Part shown: positions 28,334-38,561 of the stretch, one piece after another
Position numbering within the stretch: position 1 is the first letter of the stretch
Layout of the letters: every line of letters starts with the position of its first letter
Origin: Phragmitibacter flavus
GTDB taxonomy: Bacteria; Verrucomicrobiota; Verrucomicrobiia; Verrucomicrobiales; Verrucomicrobiaceae
Length of the DNA stretch: 64,000 nucleotides
NCBI RefSeq assembly: GCF_005780165.1
Contig: NZ_VAUV01000002.1
Span: 363,708 to 427,707 of the forward strand
Direction of reading: 5' to 3'
Notes under the pieces: model-generated
Told to the model about the DNA's origin: nothing
Database searches by the model: none
Seen by the model: only the letters and a program-made list of their open reading frames with translations
Made by a program: the position numbers and the translations under genes

Positions 28334-31300
28334 CTATCGGCGACGGCGACGGATGACCGCCAGCATTCCCATGAGCACCAGCAATGCGCGTGAAGGCTCC
28401 GGGATTACGTTGTAGACGGCGATCACGCCGTGGCTGGTCCATTTGCTGGTGTCCCAGGCAAGGTTGCCGGACAAGGTTGGCAAATCGAGTTGGGAGACGC
28501 TTAGTCCGAGCATGGCAGATGCCTGGTTGTTGAGGGTGCCGGTGCCGCTGGAGTTGGTCCAGTCGATGAGGTCGAACAGATCGTTGGCGACGGGGACATA
28601 TCCATCGGCGAAGGTCACGTCGAAAGCGGCGGAACCCATGGCAGTGAAGTCGAGTTTGTTGGCGGCGGATCCGCCGGTGAAGAGGAGTCGGTCGTTGCCA
28701 CCACCAAGATAGGTGCCGGAGAGGGTGCTGATGAGTCCGTCGCCATCATAGGTGACGGTGTAGCCGTGGAGGCCGTTGGTGGCGAGTTGGAAGGCGGCGG
28801 TGCTGGTGCTGGCAAAGACGACGTCTCCGCCGGTGGGGGCAAGGGTGAGGGAGCCAATGCCGCCGATCAGGGTGTTGAGGCCCGGGGCGAGGTTGCCGGC
28901 GATGGAAATGAGATTGTTGCCGGTGGGGGCGAGTCGGCCGGTGCCGCCGAGGGTGCTGCCGATGACGTTGCTGAACGCGCCGGTGCCGGTGCCGCTGCCG
29001 GTGGTGTTGTTGACGAGAAGCGTGCCGCCGAGCACTTCGGTGCCGCCGCCGTAGGTGTTGGCGTTGGTGAGAATGACCGTGCCATCGGTGGCGGTGCCGA
29101 CAAGCGCATTGGCGACGCCTGGATCGGCGATGCCATCGACATTTTCATCCAGGTTGGTGTGGTTGCGGAACTGGTTGATGGTAATGCGCGTGTTGTTGCC
29201 TGCTGCGGCAGCTCCGCCAGTGGCGGCCCCGAGAGTTGGTGCGGTGGAGCCGGAAATGACGCCCGAGAAAGTGGTGCTTCCGCCGGTGGCGGCGATCAGG
29301 GCGACGTTGTGCACAATGGCATTGGGATTGGTTCCCGCGCTGCCACCAGCGGTGCCGGTGACGCTGACGTTGACATTTTGTGGGGTGATGTTTCCGCTGA
29401 AGGTGACGTTGCCGGTGGTGTTCAATCCGCCAAAACGATAGCCATTGATGAGGTTGGTCGAGCCGGTGCCGTAGGCGGCGGTGGTAACGGCGGAACCTCC
29501 GCCCGGTGCCATGTCCCTCGCATAACTGTTGCCGGCATTTTCAAGGAAGATGGAGCGCATGGCATAACGGCCACCTGTCTGGATGATGTTGCCGCCGTTG
29601 CCGTCGCTGAGAGCAATGGCTTGCCTGCCGATGGGACTGTCGGTGCCGGTGGCTCCAACCACCCCGTCAATGACCACATTGGCATGGGTGGCGATGATGG
29701 AACTGGTGAAATTTCTGGCGACATTCGAGAAGCGGAAAGTGCCGTTGGAGGCTCCATCGGTGGCGGCGGCGCTTCCATTGAGGCCTTGCAGATAGATGGC
29801 ACCAGAGCCGGAGATGTTGCCGGTGAAGTTGATCGTCTGGCCGACGCGGTCGATCATGAATTCGGTGCCGCCCCGGTTGGTTCCGGCGACGGTGATGTTG
29901 CCCGAAAGCGTCAGCGTGCTGGTGTCGAGTCCTCCGGTGTTGTTGCTCATCAAGCGGAACCGGCTGCGTGAAAGACCGGCATTGGTTTGGGAGAAGTCGA
30001 TGTCACGGGAAATGGTCAGCGCATCCGCGTCACCAATGGGCTGGACCTCGAAGTAAATGTTGTTGCCGAACTGCACGCCGGAAGGAGAGCCCGCGTCGCC
30101 GATGAGGATGGCACTGGTGGCATTGCCCAAGGGGCCACTGACGCCGGAGAGCACGCTGCTGCGGATGCGCAGGTAACCTTCGCGGAGGATGGTTTGTCCG
30201 GTGTAGGTGTTGGTGCCGAGGAGCTGGGTGATGCCCGCACCGGTGCCCATCTTGATGAAGCTGGAGGCGCTGGTGTTGTCGGCGATGACGGCGTTGATGG
30301 TTTGGGTGCTTCCTGTAGCGTTGATGAAGAGCAATTCACCTCCGGGAGTCGCGGTGGTCAGAAATCCTTCATTGGCGACCGTGCCGATGGTGAGGTTGTT
30401 GCCGCCGGTGCCGGTCATGACGGCATTTACGCTGAGGGTCTTCCCGGCAGTATTGATGGTGGCAGCGGTGTTCTGGACATGGGTCAGCGTGTTGATGGTG
30501 GTGACCGTAGGATCGGCCAGGGTGATGCTGCCAGTCGTGCCGGCAGAATTGATGCGGACGTTGGCAGCTGGGGTGTTGGGAATGATACTGGTGGGGCCTT
30601 GGGCAGCGATGTCCGTGGTGGCGGCAAGGATGATGCCATTGGCGGCGTCGTATCCGGCGAACCCGGAATTATTGTAGAGCGCCCATGTGCCGATGATGCC
30701 GTTGGTAAGCGTGGGACCGTTGGTGAACAACACCCGGTTGCGGGCGTCGGCTGCTCCGAGTCCGGCACCGCTGAAGTTGATGATGGAACTGCCGGTGCGA
30801 TTGAGAGAATCGAAGGTTAAAACGGAAGTTTGTGAAGCAGCGGCCTGACCGGTGGTCAGGATGGTGGAACCGGAGTTGAGGTTGAGGGCACCGATGGTTT
30901 CGGAATAATTGACCGCGCCCGCATTGTTGGAAAAGACGATAAAACCGCCATTGGAGGTGATGGAGGCGGTGTCGCTGAAGCGATTGGTGTTGTTGGCGGC
31001 GCTGGTGTTGGCGAGGGTGAATGTGGAGCCATTGCTGAGGGATAATCCCGAGGTGGTGAGAGCGCCGTTGACACCGCTGAGGGTCATGGCACCCGAGGTG
31101 ACCGAGGTGGATCCAAGATAAGAGTTCGCCCCGGTGAGAATGACGGTGCCCAGGCCGCTTTTGGTGATGTTGGCCCCGACGGCACCGGAGACGCTGCCAT
31201 CCAGGTTGAGGGTTCTGCCCGAGTTGATGTTCCAGGTTTGGGCTCCGCCTGCCACCACGTCCGCAGCGATCGTAAGGTTTTGGGTGGCGCTGCCCATGTT

Positions 31301-31612
31301 GATGCCAGAGGTGCCAAGAGTGAGCGTTTGACCTGCGGTGCCGTTGATGGTGATCAGTCCGTTTGGATTGGCAATCGTGAGTCCGAGCCATGAAAGGCTT
31401 CCGCCAAGGCTGGTAGTGTTGGGACCAGTGACGGTGTTGTTCCACTGGGCAATCTGGGTGCTGTTCGGCACAACGCCGCCCGTCCAACTGGTGCCAAGGT
31501 TCAGACTGTCAGTATTATTGGCCTTGTTGATCTGGCCAAAGCTCAGCAGTGGCATGATCAAAAAACTGAGTCCTGCGACGGCAGAACGTAAGGAGGAAGG
31601 GCGTAAACTCAT
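28334..31612 (-). CDS. PEP-CTERM protein with autotransporter-associated repeats (1092 aa)
   Basis: The start chosen is the ATG at 31610-31612 because it places a normal signal peptide (SLRPSSLRSAVAGLSFLIMP then LLSFGQ) at the N-terminus; the open frame extends 34 codons further upstream. The body is a Gly/Thr/Asn-rich beta-helix with the autotransporter-associated repeat pattern, for example ITKSGLGTVILTGANSYLGS and the later NTYTGQTILREGYLRI. The C-terminus has the sorting tail VIPEPSRALLVLMGMLAVI followed by five arginines. It is presumably exported and processed by an exosortase encoded elsewhere. No hydrolase or adhesin domain was recognised. A strong terminator follows the gene. Confidence 0.91.
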   Translation of the reverse strand: MSLRPSSLRSAVAGLSFLIMPLLSFGQINKANNTDSLNLGTSWTGGVVPNSTQIAQWNNTVTGPNTTSLGGSLSWLGLTIANPNGLITINGTAGQTLTLGTSGINMGSATQNLTIAADVVAGGAQTWNINSGRTLNLDGSVSGAVGANITKSGLGTVILTGANSYLGSTSVTSGAMTLSGVNGALTTSGLSLSNGSTFTLANTSAANNTNRFSDTASITSNGGFIVFSNNAGAVNYSETIGALNLNSGSTILTTGQAAASQTSVLTFDSLNRTGSSIINFSGAGLGAADARNRVLFTNGPTLTNGIIGTWALYNNSGFAGYDAANGIILAATTDIAAQGPTSIIPNTPAANVRINSAGTTGSITLADPTVTTINTLTHVQNTAATINTAGKTLSVNAVMTGTGGNNLTIGTVANEGFLTTATPGGELLFINATGSTQTINAVIADNTSASSFIKMGTGAGITQLLGTNTYTGQTILREGYLRIRSSVLSGVSGPLGNATSAILIGDAGSPSGVQFGNNIYFEVQPIGDADALTISRDIDFSQTNAGLSRSRFRLMSNNTGGLDTSTLTLSGNITVAGTNRGGTEFMIDRVGQTINFTGNISGSGAIYLQGLNGSAAATDGASNGTFRFSNVARNFTSSIIATHANVVIDGVVGATGTDSPIGRQAIALSDGNGGNIIQTGGRYAMRSIFLENAGNSYARDMAPGGGSAVTTAAYGTGSTNLINGYRFGGLNTTGNVTFSGNITPQNVNVSVTGTAGGSAGTNPNAIVHNVALIAATGGSTTFSGVISGSTAPTLGAATGGAAAAGNNTRITINQFRNHTNLDENVDGIADPGVANALVGTATDGTVILTNANTYGGGTEVLGGTLLVNNTTGSGTGTGAFSNVIGSTLGGTGRLAPTGNNLISIAGNLAPGLNTLIGGIGSLTLAPTGGDVVFASTSTAAFQLATNGLHGYTVTYDGDGLISTLSGTYLGGGNDRLLFTGGSAANKLDFTAMGSAAFDVTFADGYVPVANDLFDLIDWTNSSGTGTLNNQASAMLGLSVSQLDLPTLSGNLAWDTSKWTSHGVIAVYNVIPEPSRALLVLMGMLAVIRRRRR

Positions 31613-31806
31613 GGCAGTCAGGGGATTACAAAATTGTAATAACCTGGCCATGGTATCTGGATCACGCTTCAACAGCGATGTTTTTGTGGTCATTGAGGCC
31701 TCGAAAGGCATCAAATGAACAAGATAGTGAAGGGCTGTCGCAACAAACCAACCATGAGCGCGCGGAAGAGCGCTCTGCCTGGGTCGGTCATCCGATATTC
31801 AGGGAC

Positions 31807-32859
31807 TTAAACGTGCTCGATCTGGACTTCGCCGAGGTTGTTGATCTGGCCGAGAACGACGGCTCCTTTGCCGCAGGCGAGGGCGCTTTCGGCGTTTTCG
31901 GGTCCGACGATGGCGACCCAGCCGAAACCGCTGTTGAAGGTGTGCAGGGCGTCGGCAGGATCGACGTGGGCGAGCACTTTTTGCACGGTTTCGTTTTCCC
32001 ATTTGGGAAGTTTGATCTGGGCACCATGACCGCCGAAGACGAGGATGCGTCCGAGGTTTTCAGGGAGTCCGCCACCGGTGATGTGCGACATGGCGCGGAG
32101 GGAAGGGACGTTTTTGCGCAGCGCGTTGGCCTCTTCGTGATAGAGGAGGGTGGGAGCAAGCAGGGCTTTCCATTCGGTGCTGCTGAAGGAGAGTTTTTCG
32201 GCTTCGATGACGCGGCGCACGAGGCTGAAGCCGTTGGCGTGAAATCCGGCGCTGGGGAAGCCGATGAGGAGGTCGCCGCGCTGGATGGAGGCGGGGTTGA
32301 GGAGGCTGGTTTTTTCTGCGGCTCCGATCGCGAAGCCGCTCAATTCGATGACGCCTTCAGGGACCATCCCGGGCATTTCAGCGGTTTCGCCGCCGGCGAG
32401 GATGCAGCCGCAGGCTTCGAGGTAATCGACCATGCCGGCAATGCAGCGGGTGATTTTTTCCTTGTCGAGACGACCGATGCCGACGTAATCGAGAAACAGG
32501 ATGGGGTCGGCACCGGTGGTGAGGACGTCGTTGACGTTCATGGCGACCAGGTCTTTGCCGGCGTTTTCGAGAAGGTCGTGCTCAAGCAGGAGCTCGATTT
32601 TGGTGCCCACGCCGTCACAACCGGTGACGATGACCGGGTGTTTGTAAGCGCTGAGGTCGTAGGCGGCGGCGAAGAGTCCGAAGGCACCGGCGAGCTGACG
32701 TTGTTTCTGGGTGCGTTTGACGAGCTGGCCGATGTCGCCCACCATGGCGGCCGCTTCACGGATGTCGACGCCGGCCTGTTTGTAAGTATGGCCCTTGGCA
32801 GGCTGGTCGCTGTGCTGGCTGGCTGAGGAGGTGTAGAAGTTGGTGGCGTCGTCGGACAT
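31807..32859 (-). CDS. purM: Phosphoribosylformylglycinamidine cyclo-ligase
   Basis: This 350-residue protein is the AIR synthetase of purine biosynthesis. It closes the imidazole ring of FGAM with ATP to give aminoimidazole ribonucleotide in the cytoplasm. The ATG is at 32857-32859. Family signatures include YKQAGVDIREA near the start, VTGCDGVGTKIELLLEHD, the ATP-binding AMNVNDVLTTGADPILFLDY, ILAGGETAEMPGM, FPSAGFHANGFSLVR, and SHITGGGLPENLGRIL. Length agrees with the usual 340-350. It stands alone between the autotransporter gene and a PEP-CTERM gene on the same strand, without other pur genes. Confidence 0.97.
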   Translation of the reverse strand: MSDDATNFYTSSASQHSDQPAKGHTYKQAGVDIREAAAMVGDIGQLVKRTQKQRQLAGAFGLFAAAYDLSAYKHPVIVTGCDGVGTKIELLLEHDLLENAGKDLVAMNVNDVLTTGADPILFLDYVGIGRLDKEKITRCIAGMVDYLEACGCILAGGETAEMPGMVPEGVIELSGFAIGAAEKTSLLNPASIQRGDLLIGFPSAGFHANGFSLVRRVIEAEKLSFSSTEWKALLAPTLLYHEEANALRKNVPSLRAMSHITGGGLPENLGRILVFGGHGAQIKLPKWENETVQKVLAHVDPADALHTFNSGFGWVAIVGPENAESALACGKGAVVLGQINNLGEVQIEHV

Positions 32860-32932
32860 GGAGCCTGCTAGGATGCAACAAGCGGGCGAGAGTGCAAGTG
32901 GATGGTTGGGGTGGGGATTGATAGGTGTTGGG

Positions 32933-35900
32933 CTAGAACCTGATGGTGGCGCTGATGGAAACGGTGTGGTTTTCTTCGTCGCGACGGGAAAGGTCGAGGT
33001 TGTAGTAGAGGTTGGCGTAGAAGCGGGTGCCCATTTGGAACCCCAGGCCGGCACCGAGAAAGAAGCTGTCTTTTTCCTGATTGCTGAAGGTGTGGGTGAA
33101 GGAGGGGCCGTTGCCGCTGTCGAGGGTGGCGTTGACGGAGCCGCCGTCGAGGTATTCGTGCTGCCAGAACGCGCGGACTTCGGGGATGATGGCGAAGCGG
33201 TCGTTGACCTGGATGGTGTAGGCGATGCGACCGCCGAGGTAAGTGCGCAGGCTTTCCATCTGTGGGTCGTCAAGGCGGAGGTTAAGGGCTCCGGCACCGC
33301 CCTCGGTGGTGTTGTCGAGACTGAGGTTGCTGTATTGGAGGCTGAGCTGGGGGCCGAAGGTCCAGTTGCCGCGTTTGAGGTCGTAACCGGTGCTGAGGCT
33401 GGTGAAAAACTCGTAGGCGTCGGGGTTGCTGGTGGCGGTGCGGTCAAGGTAGGCCCAGCGGATGGGACGTTGGATGTCGAAAGAGGTCTGGCCGCCCCCG
33501 ATGGTCGCGTTGGCGTAGAAGCCGCCCTGGTCGTAGGTGGCGTAGAGGCCGAAACGGGTGGCGTCGAGGTCGATGTCACCGCCATTGTCGTAGTCGCCCC
33601 AGCCTTCCTGGTAGCTGGCGAAGAGGCCGATGGCGAGGTTGTCGGTGAGGAGGTAGTCGGCTCCGACGAGGATGGTGCCGCTTTCGAAGTCTTCGCCGGG
33701 GGTAAGGGAGAGGCCGCCTTTGCTGAAGAGGCCGCTGCCTTGGGTCCAGGCGGACCAGCGGAGGTCGTTGTTGTCGGGCTGGACTTGCGGGGCGATGGAC
33801 TTGGCGTCTTTGCTGGACTTGGCGCTGGGGGCCTCGGGCATGGCAGGGACGTTGGAGACCCGGTAAGCGAGCCTGCGGGCGTTGAGTTGTTGGTGGAGCA
33901 ACTGGCTGTGGTTGTGGCTGAGTTCGATGGCGGTGGAGAGGGCTCCCTCGTAGTAGGCGGGGCTGATGGCGGCGAAGGCTTGGGAGTATTGGTCGGCGCG
34001 TTGGAGGTCGAGGGCGAGGGTGACCTGGCCGATGTCGCCGGTTTCAATGCCGATCCATTGGTCGAGGGCACGGGCGAGCTGGGTTTCGTTGGGGGTGTTG
34101 GCAACGAGGGTGTAGCTGGCGGGGGCGATTAACAGGACGCCGGTGTTGCCAAGGTTGAGGAAACGGCCGCGGTTGATGTCGGGATCGGGCATGGTAATGG
34201 TGTCGAAGGTTCCGGTGATACGGCCGGCTTGCAGGAAGGGGATTTGATCGCCGAATTCGGGTTGGTAACCGAGGGATTGCAGCTCAAGGGTGCCGGAGAG
34301 TTGGGCGAGGCCGCTGACGACGAGGAGGTCGTGGTTGCTGAGGCTGGCGGCTTCGATTTGCAGGTTGCCGCTGCGGGTTTGGGTGTAGTTGCCCTGAATG
34401 GAGAGGGTGCCGATGGAGTTGCCGGGGGCGACGGTGCCGCTGTTGATGACATCGCCGATGATGAGTCCGCTGCCCATGAGGGTGCCGCCGCCGAGGACGT
34501 GGAGGAGGTTGGTTTGGAAGGTGCCGTTGACGGCGAGGGCTCCGCTGTGGATGAAGGCGTTGCCGTTGACGATGAAGTTGGAGCGGGCGTCGAGGATACC
34601 GGGGCCGAATTTGTTGAAGTCGCCGGGAACGAGGATGGTGCCGCCCTGGATGGTGGCTTTGCCGCCCTGGGTGGTGAAGTTGCCGCTGGTGATGGTGAGG
34701 TTGTTGAAGACCTGGAGATTGGAAGCGGGAGCGAAGATGAGGGAGTTGACGATGTTGTTTTCGCTGGTGGTGCCGGTGCGGACGTTGCCGTTGACCTGGA
34801 AGTTGGCGTCGATGGGGGTGGCGACGGGAAGGCTGTTTTGCAGGATGGCACCGCTGATGAATTCGTCGAAGTAGGCGCGGAAGAAGAGTTCGGTGCCGTC
34901 GTCGCTGAAGAGGAAGTTGCCCTCTGGGATGGACAGTCCGTTCCAACTGAGCAGGCTGAGGTCCCAGCCGCTGTCGAGTCCGCTGATGAGGGGGTAGAGG
35001 CCGGACTCGATGCCGGTGTCGTTGAAGGCGAAGAGGGTGGGGGCGTTGAGCTGGGCGAGGCCGTCGAGGACTTCGATGTGGTCGGTGCCGCCGCTGCCGA
35101 TGTCGAAGAGCAGGGAACCGCCGTCGAGCGAGAGGCTGGCGACCTGGATGCTGGTGGGGGAGCCGATGCCGCCGGGGCTGAAGTTCCCGCCCTGAAGGCT
35201 CACGGCGGAGCTGGCGAGGCTTTGGGTGCTGAGGGTGCCGTAGCGGATGAGGGTGTCGCCGGTGTAGGTTTGATTTTGGGTGAAGATGATTTCGCCGAGG
35301 CCGTTTTTCTCGATGCCGCCAGCTCCGGTGATGAGATTGTTGATGGTGGCGGTGAGTCCGTCGTTGATGATGAAGAGGGTGTCGGGTTGATCAATGGTGA
35401 AGGTGCCGGTGCCGGTGAGGGTGTAGCCGTCGGTGACGAAGTGGAGACCTTGTTCGCCGAGGTTGATGTTGTCGTTAAGGGTGACGGTGCCGCCGCTGAG
35501 GCCGCTGAACACGGCACCAAAGCCGTCCTGCCAGGTCGCGTTGGCGGCGCTGCCGTCGCTGTTGGTCCATTGGGTGTCGGTGAGGTTCCAGGTGCCGGGG
35601 CCGCCGGTGAGGATGCCGTCGGCGCTGGTGCCGCTGCCGTCCCAGAATTGCAGGCCGTCGGTGGTGACGGTGAGCTGGACTTCCTTGAGGGTTTCGTCGA
35701 CGACGAGGCCGCCTTCGAAGAGGTAACCTGCCTGCCAGAGGCCGATGGTGGGGGTGTCGGTCTGGGTGAGGGTGCCGTCCCAGGCGATGAGGGTATAGGT
35801 GCCGATGCCGCCGAGGGAGAAGATGTCGAAGGTGCCGCCGTTGAGGGTGAGGTCGCCGGTGGAGCCGGAGCTTTGCAGGTCCTGGACGACATCGACGAGG

Positions 35901-38125
35901 TCGTTGGTGGGGCCGCCGATGACGTTGGGGGTGCCGAGTTCGAAGGAGAGAAAAGCGGTGGGTTCGATGACGAGTTCGCCGAGGCTGAGGGTGCCTGGGC
36001 TGAGGCCCGGGGCGAGGGTGCCGCCGTTTTGGATGGTGACGATGCCGGTGATGAAGCCGTCGCCAGCCAACGTGCCGCCGTTGTTGACGGAGACAGCGCC
36101 AGTGCCGGTGGCGGAGCCGATGGTGTTGTTGGCGATGAGGGTGCCGCCGTTGATTGCGGTGTCGCCGGAGTAGGTGTTTGAGTCGGTGAGCGTGAGTGTT
36201 CCCGTGCCCAGCTTGGTCAGTCCACCTCCGCCTGTCAGAATGGTGGAGATGCCGATCTCATGCTGCTGGGAATCGAAGAAGGCCCCGCCGATGAGGAACT
36301 CCACATCACCGGACTCGAAGTTTCTCAGGAAGTTACTTTCATCGCCTGTCGCGCGCAGGATGCCGCCGTTGAAGTTGATCTTGCCGCCCAACGTGCCGGA
36401 GCCTTCGGTGACGTAAGCCGTCTCCAGCACCCCACGGCTAAGGGCGCTGCCATCGAGATTCAGCGTGCCTTTGCTAGTGGCACCGATAACGGCCAGAGTG
36501 ACATCGGTGCTAGTGACCATGCCGCCGGCTTCGATGTTCAGCGTTCCACTGCCTTGTGTGCCCACATACAAGGTTGATGAGTTCTCCCACAGGGAACCGA
36601 TCCCCGTCACCGTCACGCCCCCGGTGCTGCCGGAGAGATAGCCGATGAAACTTGTGGTATTGCTGACCATGCCACCGGCTTCGATGTTCAGGGCTCCACT
36701 GCCTACGTTGCCCACAAACAAGATTTCTGAGTTCTCCCACAGGGAACCGATCCCCGTCACCGTCACCTCCCCGGTGCTGCCGGATTCATGGGCGATGTAA
36801 CCTTCGGTATTGCTGACCATGCCACCGGCTTCGATGTTCAGTGTTCCGTCGCCGATGAAGCCCACATCCAAGGCTGCTGAGTTCTCCCAGAGGGAACCGC
36901 TGCCCGTCACCGTCACCTCCCCGGTGCTGCCGACGTTAAAACCGATGTAACCTTCGGTATTGCTGACCTTGCCCCCGGCTTCGATGTTCAGTGTTCCGTC
37001 GCCGATGAAGCCCACATCCAAGATTCCTGAGTTCTCCCAGAGGGAACCGCTGCCCGTCACCGTCACCTCACCGGTGCTGCCGGACTCAAGACCGATGTAA
37101 CCGATGGTATTGCTGACCTTGCCCCCGGCTTCGATGTTCAGGGTTCCACTGCCAAAGAGGCCCACGGCCAACAAATCTGAGTTCTCCCAGAGGGAACCGC
37201 TTCCCGTCACCGTCACCACCCCGCTGCCGGAGTTAAGACCGATGTAACCGACGGTATTGCTGACCATGCCACCGGCTTCGATGTTCAGGGTTCCACTGCC
37301 ATTCTCGCCCACAGCCAAGGCTGCTGAGTTCTCCCAGAGGGAACCGATTCCCGTCACCGTCACTTCCCCGGTGCTGCCGGAAAGAAAGCCGATGGAACCG
37401 AAGGTATTGCTGACCTTGCCGCCGGCTTCGATTTGCAGCGTTCCACTGCCTTCGCTGCCCACTACCAAGATATCTGAGTTCTCCCAGAGGGAACCGCTGC
37501 CCGTCACCGTCACCTCCCCGGTGCTGCCGACGTTTCTGCCGATGTAACCGAGGGTATTGCTGACCATGCCACCGGCTTCGATGTTAAGCGTTCCAGTGCC
37601 TGCGCGGCCTACTGCCAACAAATCTGAGTTCTCCCAGATGGAACCGCTGCCCGTCACCGTCACGTCCCCGGTGCCGCCGGAGAAATAGCCGATGTAACCA
37701 GAGGTGTTGCTGACCTTGCCCCCGGCTTCGATGTTCAGGGTTCCACTGCCGTCGAGGCCTACGTCCAAGGTTGATGCGTTCTCCCAGAGGGAGCCGCTGC
37801 CCGTCACCGTCACCTCCCCGGTGCTGCCGGAGAAAGCGCCGATGTAACCGAAGGTATTGCTGACCGCTCCGCCTGCTTCGATCTGCAGCGTTCCATTGGT
37901 ATTGACACCGATAAACAATGGGCCGCCCACTGGCCAGATAGGAGAAACCGCTGGCGACGGGTCCACATCTCCGGTAATACTTACGGTCTGCGCTGATATT
38001 TGGCCAGGGGCAAACAACCATAGGCCGGGGAGAGCGATTGCAGACAGAACACGCAGGGGTCGTCCGGCAAGTCGAAACAGACGGAAAACGGAGGAGGTGA
38101 TGAACGGCGTGAGGAAGTTTTTCAT
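32933..38125 (-). CDS. Autotransporter (type V secretion) with nine T5SS/PEP-CTERM-type passenger repeats
   Basis: This 1730-residue protein starts with a long signal peptide ending ALPGLWLFAPGQISAQ. The first part of the passenger is a run of 50-residue repeats of the form GSLWENSDLLAVGLFGSGT then LNIEAGGKVSNTIGYIG, with nine WEN(S/A) units visible. The middle carries autotransporter-associated repeats such as LTKLGTGTLTLTDSNTYSG and IEKNGLGEIIFTQNQTYTG. The last roughly 290 residues are an outer-membrane beta-barrel (LRWSAWTQGSGLFSKGG, VGADYLLTDNLAIGLFASYQ) ending in a terminal phenylalanine (SISATIRF), as expected for BAM-dependent insertion. Unlike the other giants here it has no PEP-CTERM tail. 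The passenger should be displayed on or released from the outer membrane. Confidence 0.93.
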   Translation of the reverse strand: MKNFLTPFITSSVFRLFRLAGRPLRVLSAIALPGLWLFAPGQISAQTVSITGDVDPSPAVSPIWPVGGPLFIGVNTNGTLQIEAGGAVSNTFGYIGAFSGSTGEVTVTGSGSLWENASTLDVGLDGSGTLNIEAGGKVSNTSGYIGYFSGGTGDVTVTGSGSIWENSDLLAVGRAGTGTLNIEAGGMVSNTLGYIGRNVGSTGEVTVTGSGSLWENSDILVVGSEGSGTLQIEAGGKVSNTFGSIGFLSGSTGEVTVTGIGSLWENSAALAVGENGSGTLNIEAGGMVSNTVGYIGLNSGSGVVTVTGSGSLWENSDLLAVGLFGSGTLNIEAGGKVSNTIGYIGLESGSTGEVTVTGSGSLWENSGILDVGFIGDGTLNIEAGGKVSNTEGYIGFNVGSTGEVTVTGSGSLWENSAALDVGFIGDGTLNIEAGGMVSNTEGYIAHESGSTGEVTVTGIGSLWENSEILFVGNVGSGALNIEAGGMVSNTTSFIGYLSGSTGGVTVTGIGSLWENSSTLYVGTQGSGTLNIEAGGMVTSTDVTLAVIGATSKGTLNLDGSALSRGVLETAYVTEGSGTLGGKINFNGGILRATGDESNFLRNFESGDVEFLIGGAFFDSQQHEIGISTILTGGGGLTKLGTGTLTLTDSNTYSGDTAINGGTLIANNTIGSATGTGAVSVNNGGTLAGDGFITGIVTIQNGGTLAPGLSPGTLSLGELVIEPTAFLSFELGTPNVIGGPTNDLVDVVQDLQSSGSTGDLTLNGGTFDIFSLGGIGTYTLIAWDGTLTQTDTPTIGLWQAGYLFEGGLVVDETLKEVQLTVTTDGLQFWDGSGTSADGILTGGPGTWNLTDTQWTNSDGSAANATWQDGFGAVFSGLSGGTVTLNDNINLGEQGLHFVTDGYTLTGTGTFTIDQPDTLFIINDGLTATINNLITGAGGIEKNGLGEIIFTQNQTYTGDTLIRYGTLSTQSLASSAVSLQGGNFSPGGIGSPTSIQVASLSLDGGSLLFDIGSGGTDHIEVLDGLAQLNAPTLFAFNDTGIESGLYPLISGLDSGWDLSLLSWNGLSIPEGNFLFSDDGTELFFRAYFDEFISGAILQNSLPVATPIDANFQVNGNVRTGTTSENNIVNSLIFAPASNLQVFNNLTITSGNFTTQGGKATIQGGTILVPGDFNKFGPGILDARSNFIVNGNAFIHSGALAVNGTFQTNLLHVLGGGTLMGSGLIIGDVINSGTVAPGNSIGTLSIQGNYTQTRSGNLQIEAASLSNHDLLVVSGLAQLSGTLELQSLGYQPEFGDQIPFLQAGRITGTFDTITMPDPDINRGRFLNLGNTGVLLIAPASYTLVANTPNETQLARALDQWIGIETGDIGQVTLALDLQRADQYSQAFAAISPAYYEGALSTAIELSHNHSQLLHQQLNARRLAYRVSNVPAMPEAPSAKSSKDAKSIAPQVQPDNNDLRWSAWTQGSGLFSKGGLSLTPGEDFESGTILVGADYLLTDNLAIGLFASYQEGWGDYDNGGDIDLDATRFGLYATYDQGGFYANATIGGGQTSFDIQRPIRWAYLDRTATSNPDAYEFFTSLSTGYDLKRGNWTFGPQLSLQYSNLSLDNTTEGGAGALNLRLDDPQMESLRTYLGGRIAYTIQVNDRFAIIPEVRAFWQHEYLDGGSVNATLDSGNGPSFTHTFSNQEKDSFFLGAGLGFQMGTRFYANLYYNLDLSRRDEENHTVSISATIRF
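36560..37930 (-). repeat. Nine tandem 150-bp coding repeats in the autotransporter passenger
   Basis: The landmark CTCCCAGAGG (or close variants) recurs at 37781, 37631, 37481, 37331, 37184, 37034, 36884, 36734 and 36584. The spacing is exactly 150 bases except for one unit of 147. The units are similar at DNA level as well as protein level (for example CCCGTCACCGTCACCTCCCC in most), so they are prone to unequal recombination and copy-number change in frame. Confidence 0.9.
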
Positions 38126-38561
38126 GAGATGGGTTGGGTTTTGGTTGCGGGCACCGCCGTGCTGATGAGGGCACCTGACCTCGCATGAATGCGTGGCTGT
38201 GGCGAAACAGATTAGGGAAAGAAAGACCCTCAGTTTCGGCTCGGCCCATCGTTATTCCGAAGCGCAAAGATCGCAAACTAAAACCGCATTTTCATTAGCT
38301 TGCCTAATGTTCAGCCGAGCTGATCAAAGATGCGAGCCTGTTTGTTCGCCGTTCATCAGTGGCGGCGATCTTCGGATTGGATCTGCCTTGCGCACTCCAG
38401 CAGGGTGCCTCCGCTTTCCGTATCGTCACCGGCCCTGCCAATGACTTGCGATTTCCTTGGGCCAAAGGATGCGTCCGGCGTGGTTGTAAACGGAGGGGTG
38501 CGCGTTCGTTTCTCCGGTAGGTTGCGGGGGATGCGGGGTTATGCGCGGGTAAACCGCGAAG
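38126..38561. other. Spacer without a recognisable gene between ABC ATPase and autotransporter
   Basis: Short open frames of 80-83 codons exist on the plus strand but none has a signal, domain or ribosome site I trust. A permease gene would be expected after the ATPase; six-frame reading shows no FtsX or MacB membrane segment here. The stretch must contain the autotransporter promoter, since the left part (38190-38330) is AT-richer. Confidence 0.5.

Noticed and set aside
34229..36181. 650-codon plus-strand frame opposite the autotransporter
   Set aside because: Acidic Ala/Gly/Glu/Val low-complexity translation, typical of a shadow frame; the opposite strand carries clear passenger repeats.
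38126..38561. Hidden permease or permease remnant after the ABC ATPase
   Set aside because: No frame on either strand shows membrane-span or FtsX-like sequence.
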